A DNA stretch of 64,000 nt from positions 186,001 to 250,000 of the forward strand of contig NZ_JBHSGI010000024.1 in NCBI RefSeq assembly GCF_042654245.1, written 5' to 3'. Source of the DNA: Seohaeicola_A nanhaiensis (GTDB taxonomy: Bacteria; Pseudomonadota; Alphaproteobacteria; Rhodobacterales; Rhodobacteraceae). Made by a program: the position numbers and the translations under genes. The notes beneath the pieces were generated by a model. That model ran no database searches. It was not told the DNA's origin and was given only the letters and a program-made list of their open reading frames with translations. Positions 45,780-54,553 of this stretch are shown here, piece after piece. Positions within the stretch are counted from its first letter, which is position 1; each line of letters opens with the position of its first letter.

Positions 45780-47444
45780 TCAGAGGCCGCCGAAGCGGTC
45801 CAACGCATTGCGCGTGATCGTTTCGGTGAAGGGATCGCGCCGCGTCAGGCCCATGATCCACTCGCAGGAGCCGGCCGTCAGCACTTCACCCTTGCCGCGC
45901 TTCATCGAAACCACCATGCCCGAACCATACTGGTAATTCCGCCGCGCCGTGTCGAAATCCTCGGGCGCCAGTTCGGCCAGCCCGTTGAGGTCGGAATCGC
46001 GCACGTAGTATCGGTAACCCGGACCCTCATGCTCGTATTCGAAAAGTACTGCCGGGCTCATCGCCAGGATTTCTATGCCATCGGGGACACCTGGATCGGA
46101 CACGGCATAGGGCAGGCCGCGCTCGAAGGTATAGTTCAGCCCGTCCACCTCGTAGCCGAATATTCCGGCCTCGGCACCGAACACATCCGCATAGCGCAGG
46201 TCGGTTCCTTCAAAGACCCAGTGCTCCGGCCGGTAGACTGTGAACCCTCGCGACCCGCGCGGTGCGAAGCCGCCCCAGCTTCCGTACATCCCATGGCAGC
46301 CGTTCACCCCCACGGTCGAGGCTCCGGGCCAGTTCACTCCTCCGCTTTCCCAGCTTGCCGTCAGCAGGTGCTTTAGCGACGGATCGTCCCGCACTGGGTC
46401 CATTGTCGGCGCCTTGAATTTCCAGCAGACCTGCCGTGCCCCTTCATTCTCGAGCCGGATCTGCCAAAGGAAGTTGCCGCCGAACCGCGAAAAGCCGCCT
46501 CCGCGCTCGACAAAGGCTTCGACCGTCTTGCGCATGTCGTATGACCAGTATTCGTCATGGCCCACAGTCACGAGGCAGCTGTAGTCGTCCAGGATCTCGG
46601 GGCGGAACTGCAGGTCGGTCTGGGTAATGATGTCGAAGCCATAGCCTTCGCGCTCGGCCCAGACCGCGAAATGCCGGTCGAACTGCGCCCAGCCTGCGGC
46701 GGCATAATACTGGCCCCAGCCATGGGAGTAGCCCCACTCTTTCGAAGGGTAGCCCGGCAGGTCGTTCATCTCGGGCATCCGATTCTGCGCAATCCGGGCC
46801 GCACCCTTCGGCAGCCAGAGCATCCCCCGCGTCCACGGGCGGTGCAGGCTCAGGTGCGGCGAGCCCTCGTTGCCATTCGGACCCCAGGTGCCGAAATAGT
46901 GGTTTGCGCCGCCCCAGTCGTTGTAGGCGGTCCAGGTGCCGGTCGCGAGCATGAACAGGATCTTGCCCTGCCGCGTATCGGCGGTTGGCCGGACTACGAC
47001 AAAATGATGTTGAACGAACCTTTGTCCGTCCTTTCTCAGGCAAGTCGAGACGATCCGGTAGAAGCCGGGGCGCTGGCTCGCCGGGATTGCCCAGGAATGC
47101 ACCACCGGCCAGTCACAGCCGTCCATGTAAGCGGTGCCACTGGTCGGAGCGAAGGTGCCCGGCAGATCGAAGGCCTCATGCGCCATCTCGGGCTTCCAGC
47201 CGTCGCGATAAATCTGGATCGACCATCGGTCTGCCGTGGTCGACCCGTGAAACTCCACCGTCTCGCCCGGATCATAGGACATCCGGTCGGTATAGACGAA
47301 AACCTCGGCCAGCTCAGGGTCCTCGCGAGGGCCGTGATACCGGTAGTCCGAGAGGAAATGCTCGTCGGCATGGCCTTTGCGCACCGCCCAGGGGCGGATG
47401 GCGTGCGGCCCGGTTTCGGGAAAGCGGAACGTGGATCTTGTCAT
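45780..47444 (-). CDS. N,N-dimethylformamidase large-subunit-like protein
   Basis: A 554-residue protein resembling the beta (large) subunit of N,N-dimethylformamidase, an iron-dependent amidohydrolase that cleaves small N-alkyl formamides. Visible traits are the VFVYTDRMSYDPGETVEFHGS beta-sandwich start, the TAYNDWGGANHYF block near residue 180, and CLVTVGHDEYWSYDMRKTVE, GGGFSRFGGNF of the glutamine-amidotransferase-like domain near residues 290-320. It is shorter than the 760-residue Paracoccus enzyme, and no small alpha subunit gene is next to it, so the activity is uncertain. The start ATG at 47444 follows AAAGGG. Confidence 0.78.
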   Translation of the reverse strand: MTRSTFRFPETGPHAIRPWAVRKGHADEHFLSDYRYHGPREDPELAEVFVYTDRMSYDPGETVEFHGSTTADRWSIQIYRDGWKPEMAHEAFDLPGTFAPTSGTAYMDGCDWPVVHSWAIPASQRPGFYRIVSTCLRKDGQRFVQHHFVVVRPTADTRQGKILFMLATGTWTAYNDWGGANHYFGTWGPNGNEGSPHLSLHRPWTRGMLWLPKGAARIAQNRMPEMNDLPGYPSKEWGYSHGWGQYYAAAGWAQFDRHFAVWAEREGYGFDIITQTDLQFRPEILDDYSCLVTVGHDEYWSYDMRKTVEAFVERGGGFSRFGGNFLWQIRLENEGARQVCWKFKAPTMDPVRDDPSLKHLLTASWESGGVNWPGASTVGVNGCHGMYGSWGGFAPRGSRGFTVYRPEHWVFEGTDLRYADVFGAEAGIFGYEVDGLNYTFERGLPYAVSDPGVPDGIEILAMSPAVLFEYEHEGPGYRYYVRDSDLNGLAELAPEDFDTARRNYQYGSGMVVSMKRGKGEVLTAGSCEWIMGLTRRDPFTETITRNALDRFGGL

Positions 47445-47526
47445 GCGCGGCCCTTTCAGGGACAGAGAGAGCAGGGCAGGCGCACCCAAGCCGGCCCCGG
47501 CGAAAATCGGCTTTCAGTCGCGCCGC

Positions 47527-48768
47527 TCACGCCACGGCGGTCCGGTTGCGGGCCAGGGCGGCAAAGGCCTTGTCGATCGCGTCCAGCGCCTCGTCGATGA
47601 CTGAGTCGGTATGGGCCAGTGACAGGAACATGTTGTGCTTGTTGTGAAGGTAGACCCCGCGCGCCAGCGCCTCGCGGCACAGGGCCTCGCCCAGCCGCAC
47701 GTCAGGGTCGTCGTTGAACTGCATCAGCGGAATCGCGGGCGGGCCGGAGAGGCTCACCTCAAAGCCGTGCCGCGCGGCCGAACCGGTCACGCCCTCGGCG
47801 AACCGCTTGCCGGCTGCCTCCAGTCGGGCCGGGCCGTTTTCGCGCTCGAGAATTTCGATCACCTTGACGGCCGCCGCCATCGGCGCGCCGCCATACCAGA
47901 ATGATCCGGTGACGAACACCTGCTCGCCGGCCGCGCGGAACCGGGCGTTTCCGGTAACCGCGGCCAGCGGCCAGCCGTTGGCGATGGCCTTGGAATACCC
48001 CGCGAGGTCTGGCCGGACGCCGACGTTTTCCCAGCTGCCGCCCAGGTTCAGTCGGAACCCCGCACGCACGTCGTCCAGAACAAGCGCGGCATTCAGCCGG
48101 TCGCAATGCGCCCGCGCAGCCTGCGCGAAGGCGCGCGTCGGCAGCTCCTGCCGAACGCCCAGATCGTGGCGGAAGGCCGACACCACGATTGCGGCCAGAT
48201 CCTCGCCCGCCTCGGCAACCGCCGCGTCAAGGCTGGAAATGTCGTTGTAGGTGAAATGGAGCAGGTGCGCCCGGTCTTCCGCGGTCACACCGATCAGCGA
48301 GGGCGAGCACCACGGCACCGCGCCATGATAAGCGCCTCGCGCCACCAGCACCTTGCGACGTCCGGTGCCCGCGCGTGCGAGGGTGACGCAGGTGGTCATG
48401 GCATCCGAGCCGTTCTTCTGAAACAGCGCCCAGTCGGCATGGAGGATGGTCGCCACCAGCTTTTCCGCCAGCACCACCGCGTGTTCGGTCGGCCCGTCGA
48501 GGCAGTCGCCCGCATCGAGCTGCGCGCGCGCCGCCGCTTCCACTTCGGCATGGCGGTGCCCAAGGATGATCGGGCCCCAGCTGCACATGAAGTCGATATA
48601 ACTGCGCCCGTCCACGTCGCGCACCCGCGCGCCTTCGCCGCCGGCAAAGAACTGCGGATAGCCGGCCGGCACCGCCGCTGCGCGCATATGCCCCCACATT
48701 CCTCCTGGAATCACATGCCTTGCGCGCGTTCGCAGCAGAGAATCACGTGTGGGGGTCGGATCGGTCAT
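47527..48768 (-). CDS. Class III aminotransferase of the glutamate-1-semialdehyde aminomutase subgroup
   Basis: A 413-residue PLP enzyme. The DGRSYIDFMCSWGPIILGH block is near residue 55, NGSDAMTTCVTLAR near 120, the Asp-x-x-Arg pair in ALVLDDVRAGFR near 230, and the PLP Lys in GYSKAIANGWPLAAV near 260. The pattern is that of GSA-aminomutase relatives used in secondary catabolism rather than HemL itself. It is first gene of the operon with the DMFase-like, OtnK and OtnC genes and is divergent from the polyamine-type ABC transporter. Start at 48768 is chosen; the frame is open to 48864 without a good site. Confidence 0.88.
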   Translation of the reverse strand: MTDPTPTRDSLLRTRARHVIPGGMWGHMRAAAVPAGYPQFFAGGEGARVRDVDGRSYIDFMCSWGPIILGHRHAEVEAAARAQLDAGDCLDGPTEHAVVLAEKLVATILHADWALFQKNGSDAMTTCVTLARAGTGRRKVLVARGAYHGAVPWCSPSLIGVTAEDRAHLLHFTYNDISSLDAAVAEAGEDLAAIVVSAFRHDLGVRQELPTRAFAQAARAHCDRLNAALVLDDVRAGFRLNLGGSWENVGVRPDLAGYSKAIANGWPLAAVTGNARFRAAGEQVFVTGSFWYGGAPMAAAVKVIEILERENGPARLEAAGKRFAEGVTGSAARHGFEVSLSGPPAIPLMQFNDDPDVRLGEALCREALARGVYLHNKHNMFLSLAHTDSVIDEALDAIDKAFAALARNRTAVA

Positions 48769-49153
48769 CTGAGGCTCCGGTTCGCGGCTGGGGCGCCTTG
48801 TGGCGCAGGGCAGGATCGCCCTTTCACGATATAACAAAAATCCGAGTCGATCGTCGTTCGTCAAGAGGGAATCGGGAAGTAGTTAGATTAATTTCAGACA
48901 AGCACTTCGCGGCATCCTGCATGCCCGGATTGTAACCGTAACCTTTGATTGTGCCGTAAAACATGGGGTTTATCGCTATGTTGAAATGGTCGGCGAGCAC
49001 CTGAACTGCGTGATTTTCAAAGCATGAGATCAGGTGGGGGCAAAATTATCGGGGCTAAACCTGAACTTTATTGATTTTTCTGGTATATCATCTAGCGTCA
49101 GATTCGTCCGCTGCGGGAAAGCCGTGGGGACGTGGTCCAAACAGGGGGTGCGC
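48769..49153. other. Divergent control region between two island operons
   Basis: A 385-base region with lower GC than its surroundings, between the class III aminotransferase and polyamine-type ABC operons. It holds the near-palindrome TGGTATATCA (49081-49090) and a weaker match CGATATAACA (48827-48836). No gene, tRNA or terminator was seen. Open frames crossing it lack start signals. Confidence 0.5.
49081..49090. promoter_or_regulatory. Near-palindromic site TGGTATATCA (candidate operator)
   Basis: It lies 64 bases upstream of the PotA-like gene. It differs by one base from TGATATATCA and shares TATATCAT with the sites at 41942-41951 and (opposite strand) 42071-42080, suggesting common regulation of the island. 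Confidence 0.45.
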
Positions 49154-50251
49154 ATGGGCGAAGAGGCGGTCAGGCCGGTCGTGGGGGCCCGTATTTCGGT
49201 GCGCGGCCTCGATAAGGCCTTCGGCACGTTGAAGGCGGTCGACGACGTCTCCATCGACATCGCACCCGGTGAATTTCTCGCCCTGCTCGGCCCCTCGGGC
49301 TCGGGAAAGTCGACGGTGCTGATGATGCTCGCCGGCTTCGAAGTTCCGACCGCCGGCCAGATCCTGATCGACGGGCAGGATTGCACGCGCCTGCTGCCGC
49401 AGAAGCGTAACATCGGTATGGTTTTCCAGCACTATTCGCTGTTCCCCCACCTCAGCGTCTTCGACAATGTGGCCTTCCCGCTGAAGATGAGGGGCATCGG
49501 CCGCGTCGAACGCCGGCGCCAGGCAGCCGCCGCGCTCGAGGTCGTGAGGTTGCAGGGCTACGGAGACAGGATGCCCGCGCAGCTTTCCGGTGGTCAGCGT
49601 CAGCGGGTCGCGCTGGCCCGCGCCATCGTATACAAGCCGCGGCTGCTGCTGATGGACGAGCCGCTCTCGGCTCTCGACAAGAACCTGCGCGAGGAAATGC
49701 AGCTTGAGATCAAGCGGCTGCACTCCGATCTGGGTATCACGGTAGTTTTCGTCACCCACGACCAGGGCGAGGCGCTGACAATGGCCGACCGCATCGCCAT
49801 CCTCCGCGGCGGGCGGATCCAGCAGATTTCCCCGGCACGGGAACTCTACGAACGCCCCGCCAATCTCTTCGCCGCCGGCTTCATCGGAGAGATGAACATG
49901 ATCCCGGTGGTCTGGGACGGTGCAAAGCTGGCGCTGGGGCAGGGCGACACCATGGTGCCATCCGCTTCTTCCTTTGTCGGTGCGCCGGGCCAGGGCCCCG
50001 CCACACTGGCGATCCGTCCCGAACGCCTGTCTGTCACCGCGCCCGAAGCCCCCGGAGCGCTGTCTGCGCGGCTCGAGGAAGTGGTCTATGCCGGCGCCGG
50101 CACGCTGGTCATCGCTCGCCTCGACGATGGCACCGAGATCCGCGCCCGGGTCGCCTCGGCCGCTTTGCCGTCGCTGTCCAAGGGAGAGCGGATCGGGCTC
50201 CTCTGCCCTCCTGAAGCCATGCTCGTCTATGGCGAGAGGGCCGCAGCGTGA
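49154..50251 (+). CDS. Polyamine-type ABC transporter ATPase (PotA-like)
   Basis: A 365-residue cytosolic ATPase of the spermidine/putrescine (MOI) family. Walker A is GPSGSGKST near residue 50, the Q-loop is VFQHYSLFPH, the signature LSGGQRQRV near 145, Walker B LLMDEPLSALD, and a C-terminal TOBE domain follows (about residues 270-360, with IRPERL). The frame is open to 49034, but ATG at 49154 follows an AGGGGG box. It heads a four-gene importer operon with the two permeases and the binding protein. Confidence 0.94.
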   Translation: MGEEAVRPVVGARISVRGLDKAFGTLKAVDDVSIDIAPGEFLALLGPSGSGKSTVLMMLAGFEVPTAGQILIDGQDCTRLLPQKRNIGMVFQHYSLFPHLSVFDNVAFPLKMRGIGRVERRRQAAAALEVVRLQGYGDRMPAQLSGGQRQRVALARAIVYKPRLLLMDEPLSALDKNLREEMQLEIKRLHSDLGITVVFVTHDQGEALTMADRIAILRGGRIQQISPARELYERPANLFAAGFIGEMNMIPVVWDGAKLALGQGDTMVPSASSFVGAPGQGPATLAIRPERLSVTAPEAPGALSARLEEVVYAGAGTLVIARLDDGTEIRARVASAALPSLSKGERIGLLCPPEAMLVYGERAAA

Positions 50252-51117
50252 CCCTGTCCGATTTCTTCCGCCCGGACGGTCGCCGGCTTTCAAAGGCAGG
50301 AATTCTATTGCTGATGGGCCCGTTCTTCCTGCTCATCGGCTTCGCTTTTCTCTATCCGTTGCTCAGCCTGCTCTCGATTTCGGTCCTCGAACCGCAGCCC
50401 GGCCTGCAGAATTACGAGCGCATCCTCGATAACCCGGTTTATGCGACAGTGCTTATGCGGACGCTCTGGATCGCCTTCTTGGTCTCGGTCCCGTCGCTTC
50501 TGCTCGCTTTCCCGGTGGCCATGGCGATGGTTTCCTCGGGGCGGGGCATGGCGATTTTTATCACTGCCTGTGTGCTCCTGCCGTTCTGGTCGTCGGTACT
50601 GGTGCGCACCGCAGCCTGGGCCGTGCTGCTGCAACGCAACGGCATCGTCAATGGCCTACTCCAGTTGGTCGGGATCACGGACGAGCCCGTCCGCCTGCTT
50701 TACACGCAAGGCGCCGTCGTGGTCGCGATGACCCACGTGCTGATGCCGTTCATGGTGCTCCCGATTTATGGCGCCCTGCGCAACATACCCGCTGACTATG
50801 GCCGTGCTGCGCAGATTTGCGGCGCCGGACCGATACGCAGTTTCCTGGAGGTGACGCTGCCGCTGGCCCTTCCGGGCGTCCTGGGGGGGGTCATTCTCGT
50901 CTTCCTCAGCGCGCTTGGCTACTTCATCACCCCGGCCCTGCTCGGCTCGCCGCAAGAGATGATGATCTCGACCCTGATCTCGCAACAATTGCGCGAGTTT
51001 CTCGACTGGCCCTTCGCGGCCGCGCTCGTCGGCGTCCTGACGCTCTTCGTCACCGCGATCACGCTGATCTTCAGCCGCGTTTTCCGCTTCGACCGCATGC
51101 TCGGAGGCCACCTGTGA
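50248..51117 (+). CDS. Polyamine-type ABC permease (PotB-like)
   Basis: A 289-residue inner-membrane permease with six predicted helices and the ATPase-contact loop YGRAAQICGAGPIRSFLEVTLP near residue 180. The N-terminal ATG overlaps the ATPase gene stop by four bases (GTGA-type junction with GTG at 50248). The 3' end overlaps the next permease by four bases. The substrate is probably a polyamine or a similar cationic compound, judged by family only. Confidence 0.93.
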   Translation: MTLSDFFRPDGRRLSKAGILLLMGPFFLLIGFAFLYPLLSLLSISVLEPQPGLQNYERILDNPVYATVLMRTLWIAFLVSVPSLLLAFPVAMAMVSSGRGMAIFITACVLLPFWSSVLVRTAAWAVLLQRNGIVNGLLQLVGITDEPVRLLYTQGAVVVAMTHVLMPFMVLPIYGALRNIPADYGRAAQICGAGPIRSFLEVTLPLALPGVLGGVILVFLSALGYFITPALLGSPQEMMISTLISQQLREFLDWPFAAALVGVLTLFVTAITLIFSRVFRFDRMLGGHL

Positions 51118-51929
51118 ACGCCGCCGTGAATCCCCGCAAGCTCCTGCTCAACGCCTATGTCTATGCGGTGCTGTTCTTCGTCCTGGCGCCCATCGTCATC
51201 ATTCTGCCGATGGCGTTCAGCACGACCGACTACCTGACCTTCCCTCCGGTCGGCTTCACCACCAGCTGGTTCGGAGAGTTCTTTGGAAGCTCGCGCTGGA
51301 TGGGCGCGACCGCCTTTTCGTTCAAGATCGCCCTGCTCACCTCGCTGACAACCGCGGTGATCGGCACCATGTCCACTTACGCGCTGATGCGGGGCGCAGG
51401 CAGCCTGGGAACCTTGTTTCAGGGACTGCTCATCGCACCGATCGTGGTGCCGCATATTGCCCTGGCCGTGGCGCTTTACCTGTTCTTCCGCCAGACCGGC
51501 CTCTCCAGCACGGTAACCGGATATGTTCTTGCGCATTCCGTGATTGCGATGCCCTTTGTCGTCTTCACCATCGCTGCCGCGCTCAGTTCGGTCGATCCCA
51601 CTCTCGAGGATGCCGCGATCAGCTGCGGCGCCTCGCGTTTCGCCGCTTTCCGGCTGGTGACGCTGCCGCTGATCCTGCCGAACGTGCTCTCGGGGGCGCT
51701 CTTCGCCTTCATTCTTTCCTTCGACGAGCCGGTCATCACCTTCTTCCTCGCCGGCATTCGCGACAAGACGCTGCCGCGAATGATGTTCGACGATATCGAA
51801 CAGAACCTGACCCCGGTCATCCCGGCGATTGCCGTGCTTCTCACCGTCATCTCGATCTTCGTCCTGCTCGCCGCCGCGCTGCTGCGGCGCGTGGCCGAAA
51901 CCCGGTCCAGTCCGTCCGATGCGGACTGA
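51114..51929 (+). CDS. Polyamine-type ABC permease (PotC-like)
   Basis: A 271-residue permease with six predicted helices and the contact loop LEDAAISCGASRFAAFRLVTLP near residue 175. It starts at GTG 51114, overlapping the previous stop by four bases (GTGA) with GGAGG just upstream. The frame is open far upstream, but this region is the PotB-like gene in another frame. It pairs with PotB to form the channel of the importer. Confidence 0.92.
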   Translation: MNAAVNPRKLLLNAYVYAVLFFVLAPIVIILPMAFSTTDYLTFPPVGFTTSWFGEFFGSSRWMGATAFSFKIALLTSLTTAVIGTMSTYALMRGAGSLGTLFQGLLIAPIVVPHIALAVALYLFFRQTGLSSTVTGYVLAHSVIAMPFVVFTIAAALSSVDPTLEDAAISCGASRFAAFRLVTLPLILPNVLSGALFAFILSFDEPVITFFLAGIRDKTLPRMMFDDIEQNLTPVIPAIAVLLTVISIFVLLAAALLRRVAETRSSPSDAD

Positions 51930-51971
51930 ACGGAACGTCTGTGGAAATTCAGATCAACAAGGAGGCCGACT

Positions 51972-53021
51972 ATGAAGACACCGAACCGAATAGTGACCCT
52001 GGGAACGGCGCTTGCCGTTGTCGTCGCCGGCACCGCCGCAAGGGCCGACGAGATCGTCATCGCCACAACCGGTGGTCTGATGCGCAACACGATGGAGGAA
52101 TTCTTCTACAAGCCCTTCACCGAAGCCACCGGAACCGAGGTCATTCCCTTCGACATCGAAGTGCCTGACCAATGGGCGAGGGCCGAGGGCATGGTGCGCT
52201 CGGGCACAGTGGAATTCGACATCGTGACCGCGACCGGGCCCGACCTAGTGGGCAAGGCCGACATGCTGGCCGACATCCCCTGCGATACGCTGGAGAACGT
52301 GAAGAAATACGCGCTGCCCGGCGCCTGCCAGCCCAAGGGCGTCGCCCGCACCACCGGCGGCATGGTGCTCAGCTACAACAAGGAGGCGTTCGCCGGCAAG
52401 GAACCCAAGACTTGGGCCGACTTCTGGGACGTCGAGACCTTCCCGGGCCCGCGCGGTCTGCCTGACACCGGCGACAGGGATTGGTGGCTGCCCACTGTGG
52501 CGCTGCTGGCCGACGGCGTAGCCAAGGAAGACCTTTATCCGCTCGACCTCGATCGCGCCTATGCCAAGCTCGAGGAAATTCGCCCGCATATCGCCGTGTG
52601 GTGGAAGACCGGCAACCAGGTTCAGCAGATCATGCGCGACAACGAGGTCGTGATGACCATGGCCTACAGCGGTCGTGCGCTGAAGGTGATCCAGGACGGT
52701 GCGCCCTTTGCCATGGCATGGGATGGAGCGATCCGCGATACCGGCTATCTGGCCATCCTCAAGAATTCGCCCAACCCCGAGGGTGCGATGAAGTTCATCG
52801 ACTTCTTCTACGGCGACGCGGAGGGGCACCCGGGCTTTATCAAGGCCGTCGGATATGCCACGTCCTCGACCATCGGGCTGAGCCAGTTGCCGGAAGACGA
52901 ACAGAAGCTCTACGCCACCTATCCGGCCAACTACGAGCAACTGGTGTCGCCCGATTTCGAATGGATCGGTGCCCACCGCGACGAGCTGCGCGAGCGCTGG
53001 AACGCCTGGCTGCTGAAGTGA
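51972..53021 (+). CDS. Polyamine-type ABC solute-binding protein (PotD-like)
   Basis: A 349-residue periplasmic binding protein of the extracellular solute-binding family 1/PotD group. The signal peptide ends near TAARADEIVIAT, and the mature chain carries ATTGGLMRNTMEEFFYKPF and FEATGTEVIPF-like segments, followed by TAGMVLSYNKEAF-type strand patterns. AAGGAGG lies near the start. The real ligand is unknown; amines and organic acids are both known for this group. It closes the four-gene importer operon. Confidence 0.92.
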   Translation: MKTPNRIVTLGTALAVVVAGTAARADEIVIATTGGLMRNTMEEFFYKPFTEATGTEVIPFDIEVPDQWARAEGMVRSGTVEFDIVTATGPDLVGKADMLADIPCDTLENVKKYALPGACQPKGVARTTGGMVLSYNKEAFAGKEPKTWADFWDVETFPGPRGLPDTGDRDWWLPTVALLADGVAKEDLYPLDLDRAYAKLEEIRPHIAVWWKTGNQVQQIMRDNEVVMTMAYSGRALKVIQDGAPFAMAWDGAIRDTGYLAILKNSPNPEGAMKFIDFFYGDAEGHPGFIKAVGYATSSTIGLSQLPEDEQKLYATYPANYEQLVSPDFEWIGAHRDELRERWNAWLLK

Positions 53022-53128
53022 CTTAGAGGCGGGCGGGACGGCCCTGCGCCGCCCCGCTCCGCAGCCGCCGCGCTTGTGACATCCGGGCTGACACCGTAAG
53101 TTGCCCCCCAGTCCGCGGAGAGCAAGGT

Positions 53129-53818
53129 TTGAGTAGGACCAACGAAAACGCGATAGCCGGCAGCGCGAACCGTTCGATGCGCCGCCGCGGAGTCGAACGC
53201 TACAACCTCCTGCTGGACGCCACAGAGAAGCTCCTGACCGACAGCGGAGACGAGGATATCAGCCTCGCCCAGATCGCCGAGGTGGCCGGAGTATCCCTGG
53301 CTTCGGTCTATTACTTCTTTCCCAACCGCAATGCCGTCTACGTGGCGCTGGCAACCCGCTTCAACGAAGAGATCTACCGCCGCTCGATCCTGCCGCTCCG
53401 CGATCCCGAACCGCAAACCTGGCAGGAACTTCTGGCAATGAAACACACCAGCGCTGCGGCCTTTCAGAACAGCCGTCCGGCCGCGCTGCGGCTGTTTCTA
53501 GGGGCAGGGGTCTCGGTCGCCGTGCGCAATGCCGACTTCGCCGGCAACGCCCATATCGCCCGGAGCCGGGCACGGATGTTCGAGGCCTATTTCGACATGC
53601 AGCCGATGCCGGACCTCGCCCATTGGCTCGAGATCTCCGCGGCGGCGATGGACGGAATCTGGGCGCTGTCCTACGGCCGTCATGGCGAGATCACCGAGGA
53701 ATACCGGCGCGAAGGCACCGCCTGCGCCATCACCTACCTGCGCCGCTTTCTCCCCGAGTACCTTCCCCGCAAGCCGCTCACGGAAGGAGCGCTCGACCGA
53801 ATCCTGATCGTGGACTGA
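53129..53818 (+). CDS. TetR/AcrR-family regulator
   Basis: A 229-residue regulator with an N-terminal HTH (DISLAQIAEVAGVSLASVYYFFPNRNAVY cut here to its key part, near residues 45-70) and a divergent helical ligand-binding region. It starts with TTG at 53129, with GGAG upstream. It follows the polyamine-type importer by about 100 bases on the same strand and is therefore a candidate local regulator of it, alongside the GntR protein at the other edge of the island. Confidence 0.87.
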   Translation: MSRTNENAIAGSANRSMRRRGVERYNLLLDATEKLLTDSGDEDISLAQIAEVAGVSLASVYYFFPNRNAVYVALATRFNEEIYRRSILPLRDPEPQTWQELLAMKHTSAAAFQNSRPAALRLFLGAGVSVAVRNADFAGNAHIARSRARMFEAYFDMQPMPDLAHWLEISAAAMDGIWALSYGRHGEITEEYRREGTACAITYLRRFLPEYLPRKPLTEGALDRILIVD

Positions 53819-53920
53819 TCCCGCCGGCCCCCTCTGTAAGATGACCTCGACGCGAGATGGGGCAGGGCGCCAGATGGCCTATCTCAATGTCGCTGCGCGC
53901 ACGGACGCTCTGTCCTGGAG

Positions 53921-54175
53921 TTGTGCGCGCAGGTCGATTGGAAGCGACCGAGGTTAAGCGCTACCTCGATTGCGGAGATCACCGAACGGGAGGGACTGCG
54001 CAGCGGAAGTGTCAGCTGCATCCTGCCGCCCGCCTGGCTCGCGGCGGACATTGCCACCGCAATCCTGGCCGGACATCAGCTCGCCGAGCTGTCGGCGAAA
54101 CGGCTGAGAGACCTCCCGGACCTCCCCCTGAACTGGGCCAAGCAACGCCGCGTCCTGGGATTCCCGGCCCGCTGA
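53921..54175 (+). pseudogene. C-terminal remnant of a serine recombinase
   Basis: An 84-codon piece resembling the extreme C-terminus of large serine recombinases of mobile elements: SIAEITEREGLRSGSVSCIL, then LAADIATAILAGHQLAELSA and DLPLNWAKQRRVLGF. The catalytic domain and most of the protein are missing, and no start signal is seen (TTG at 53921 only). It lies 187 bases from tRNA-Tyr, a usual integration site, so it is probably a scar of an integrated element. The rest of 53819-54362 holds nothing recognisable. Confidence 0.7.
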
Positions 54176-54362
54176 CACCCCTCCGGGAATAGCCCAAGAC
54201 CTCACGCGAAATCGGGCCACAGAGACTTTTGCCCGAAACGGCCGAAAGCCGGCCCGACAGAGACGTCTCTGTGCGAAATCCACAGCAGATATGTCCGGTA
54301 ACCTCCTGAAATGTCGAGGTCTCTCCCTTGAGGGGATATCTGCCGAGCATGGAAGGGGTGGA

Positions 54363-54446
54363 TGGTGGGCGACCCTGGAATCGAACCAGGCGTGCGTCTC
54401 CGCGAGGGAGTTACAGTCCCCTGCCACACCTTGCGGCCTGTCGCCC
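54363..54446 (-). tRNA. tRNA-Tyr (GTA anticodon)
   Basis: An 84-base class II tRNA on the minus strand. The acceptor stem GGGCGAC/GTCGCCC is perfect, the 3' CCA is encoded (54363-54365), the anticodon loop reads ACTGTAACT with anticodon GTA, and the T arm GGTTCGATTCC is canonical. The long variable arm fits tRNA-Tyr. It lies between the recombinase remnant and rlmB. Confidence 0.96.
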
Positions 54447-54553
54447 ACACCCCTTGTGCATTGCACCCGGAGTGGAGGCGTGATTACTAGCGGGCCTGAG
54501 GGGCGTCAACAGGAAAATCCGGAGCCTTGCAGAGAGATTTGGCGGAGGCGGTG

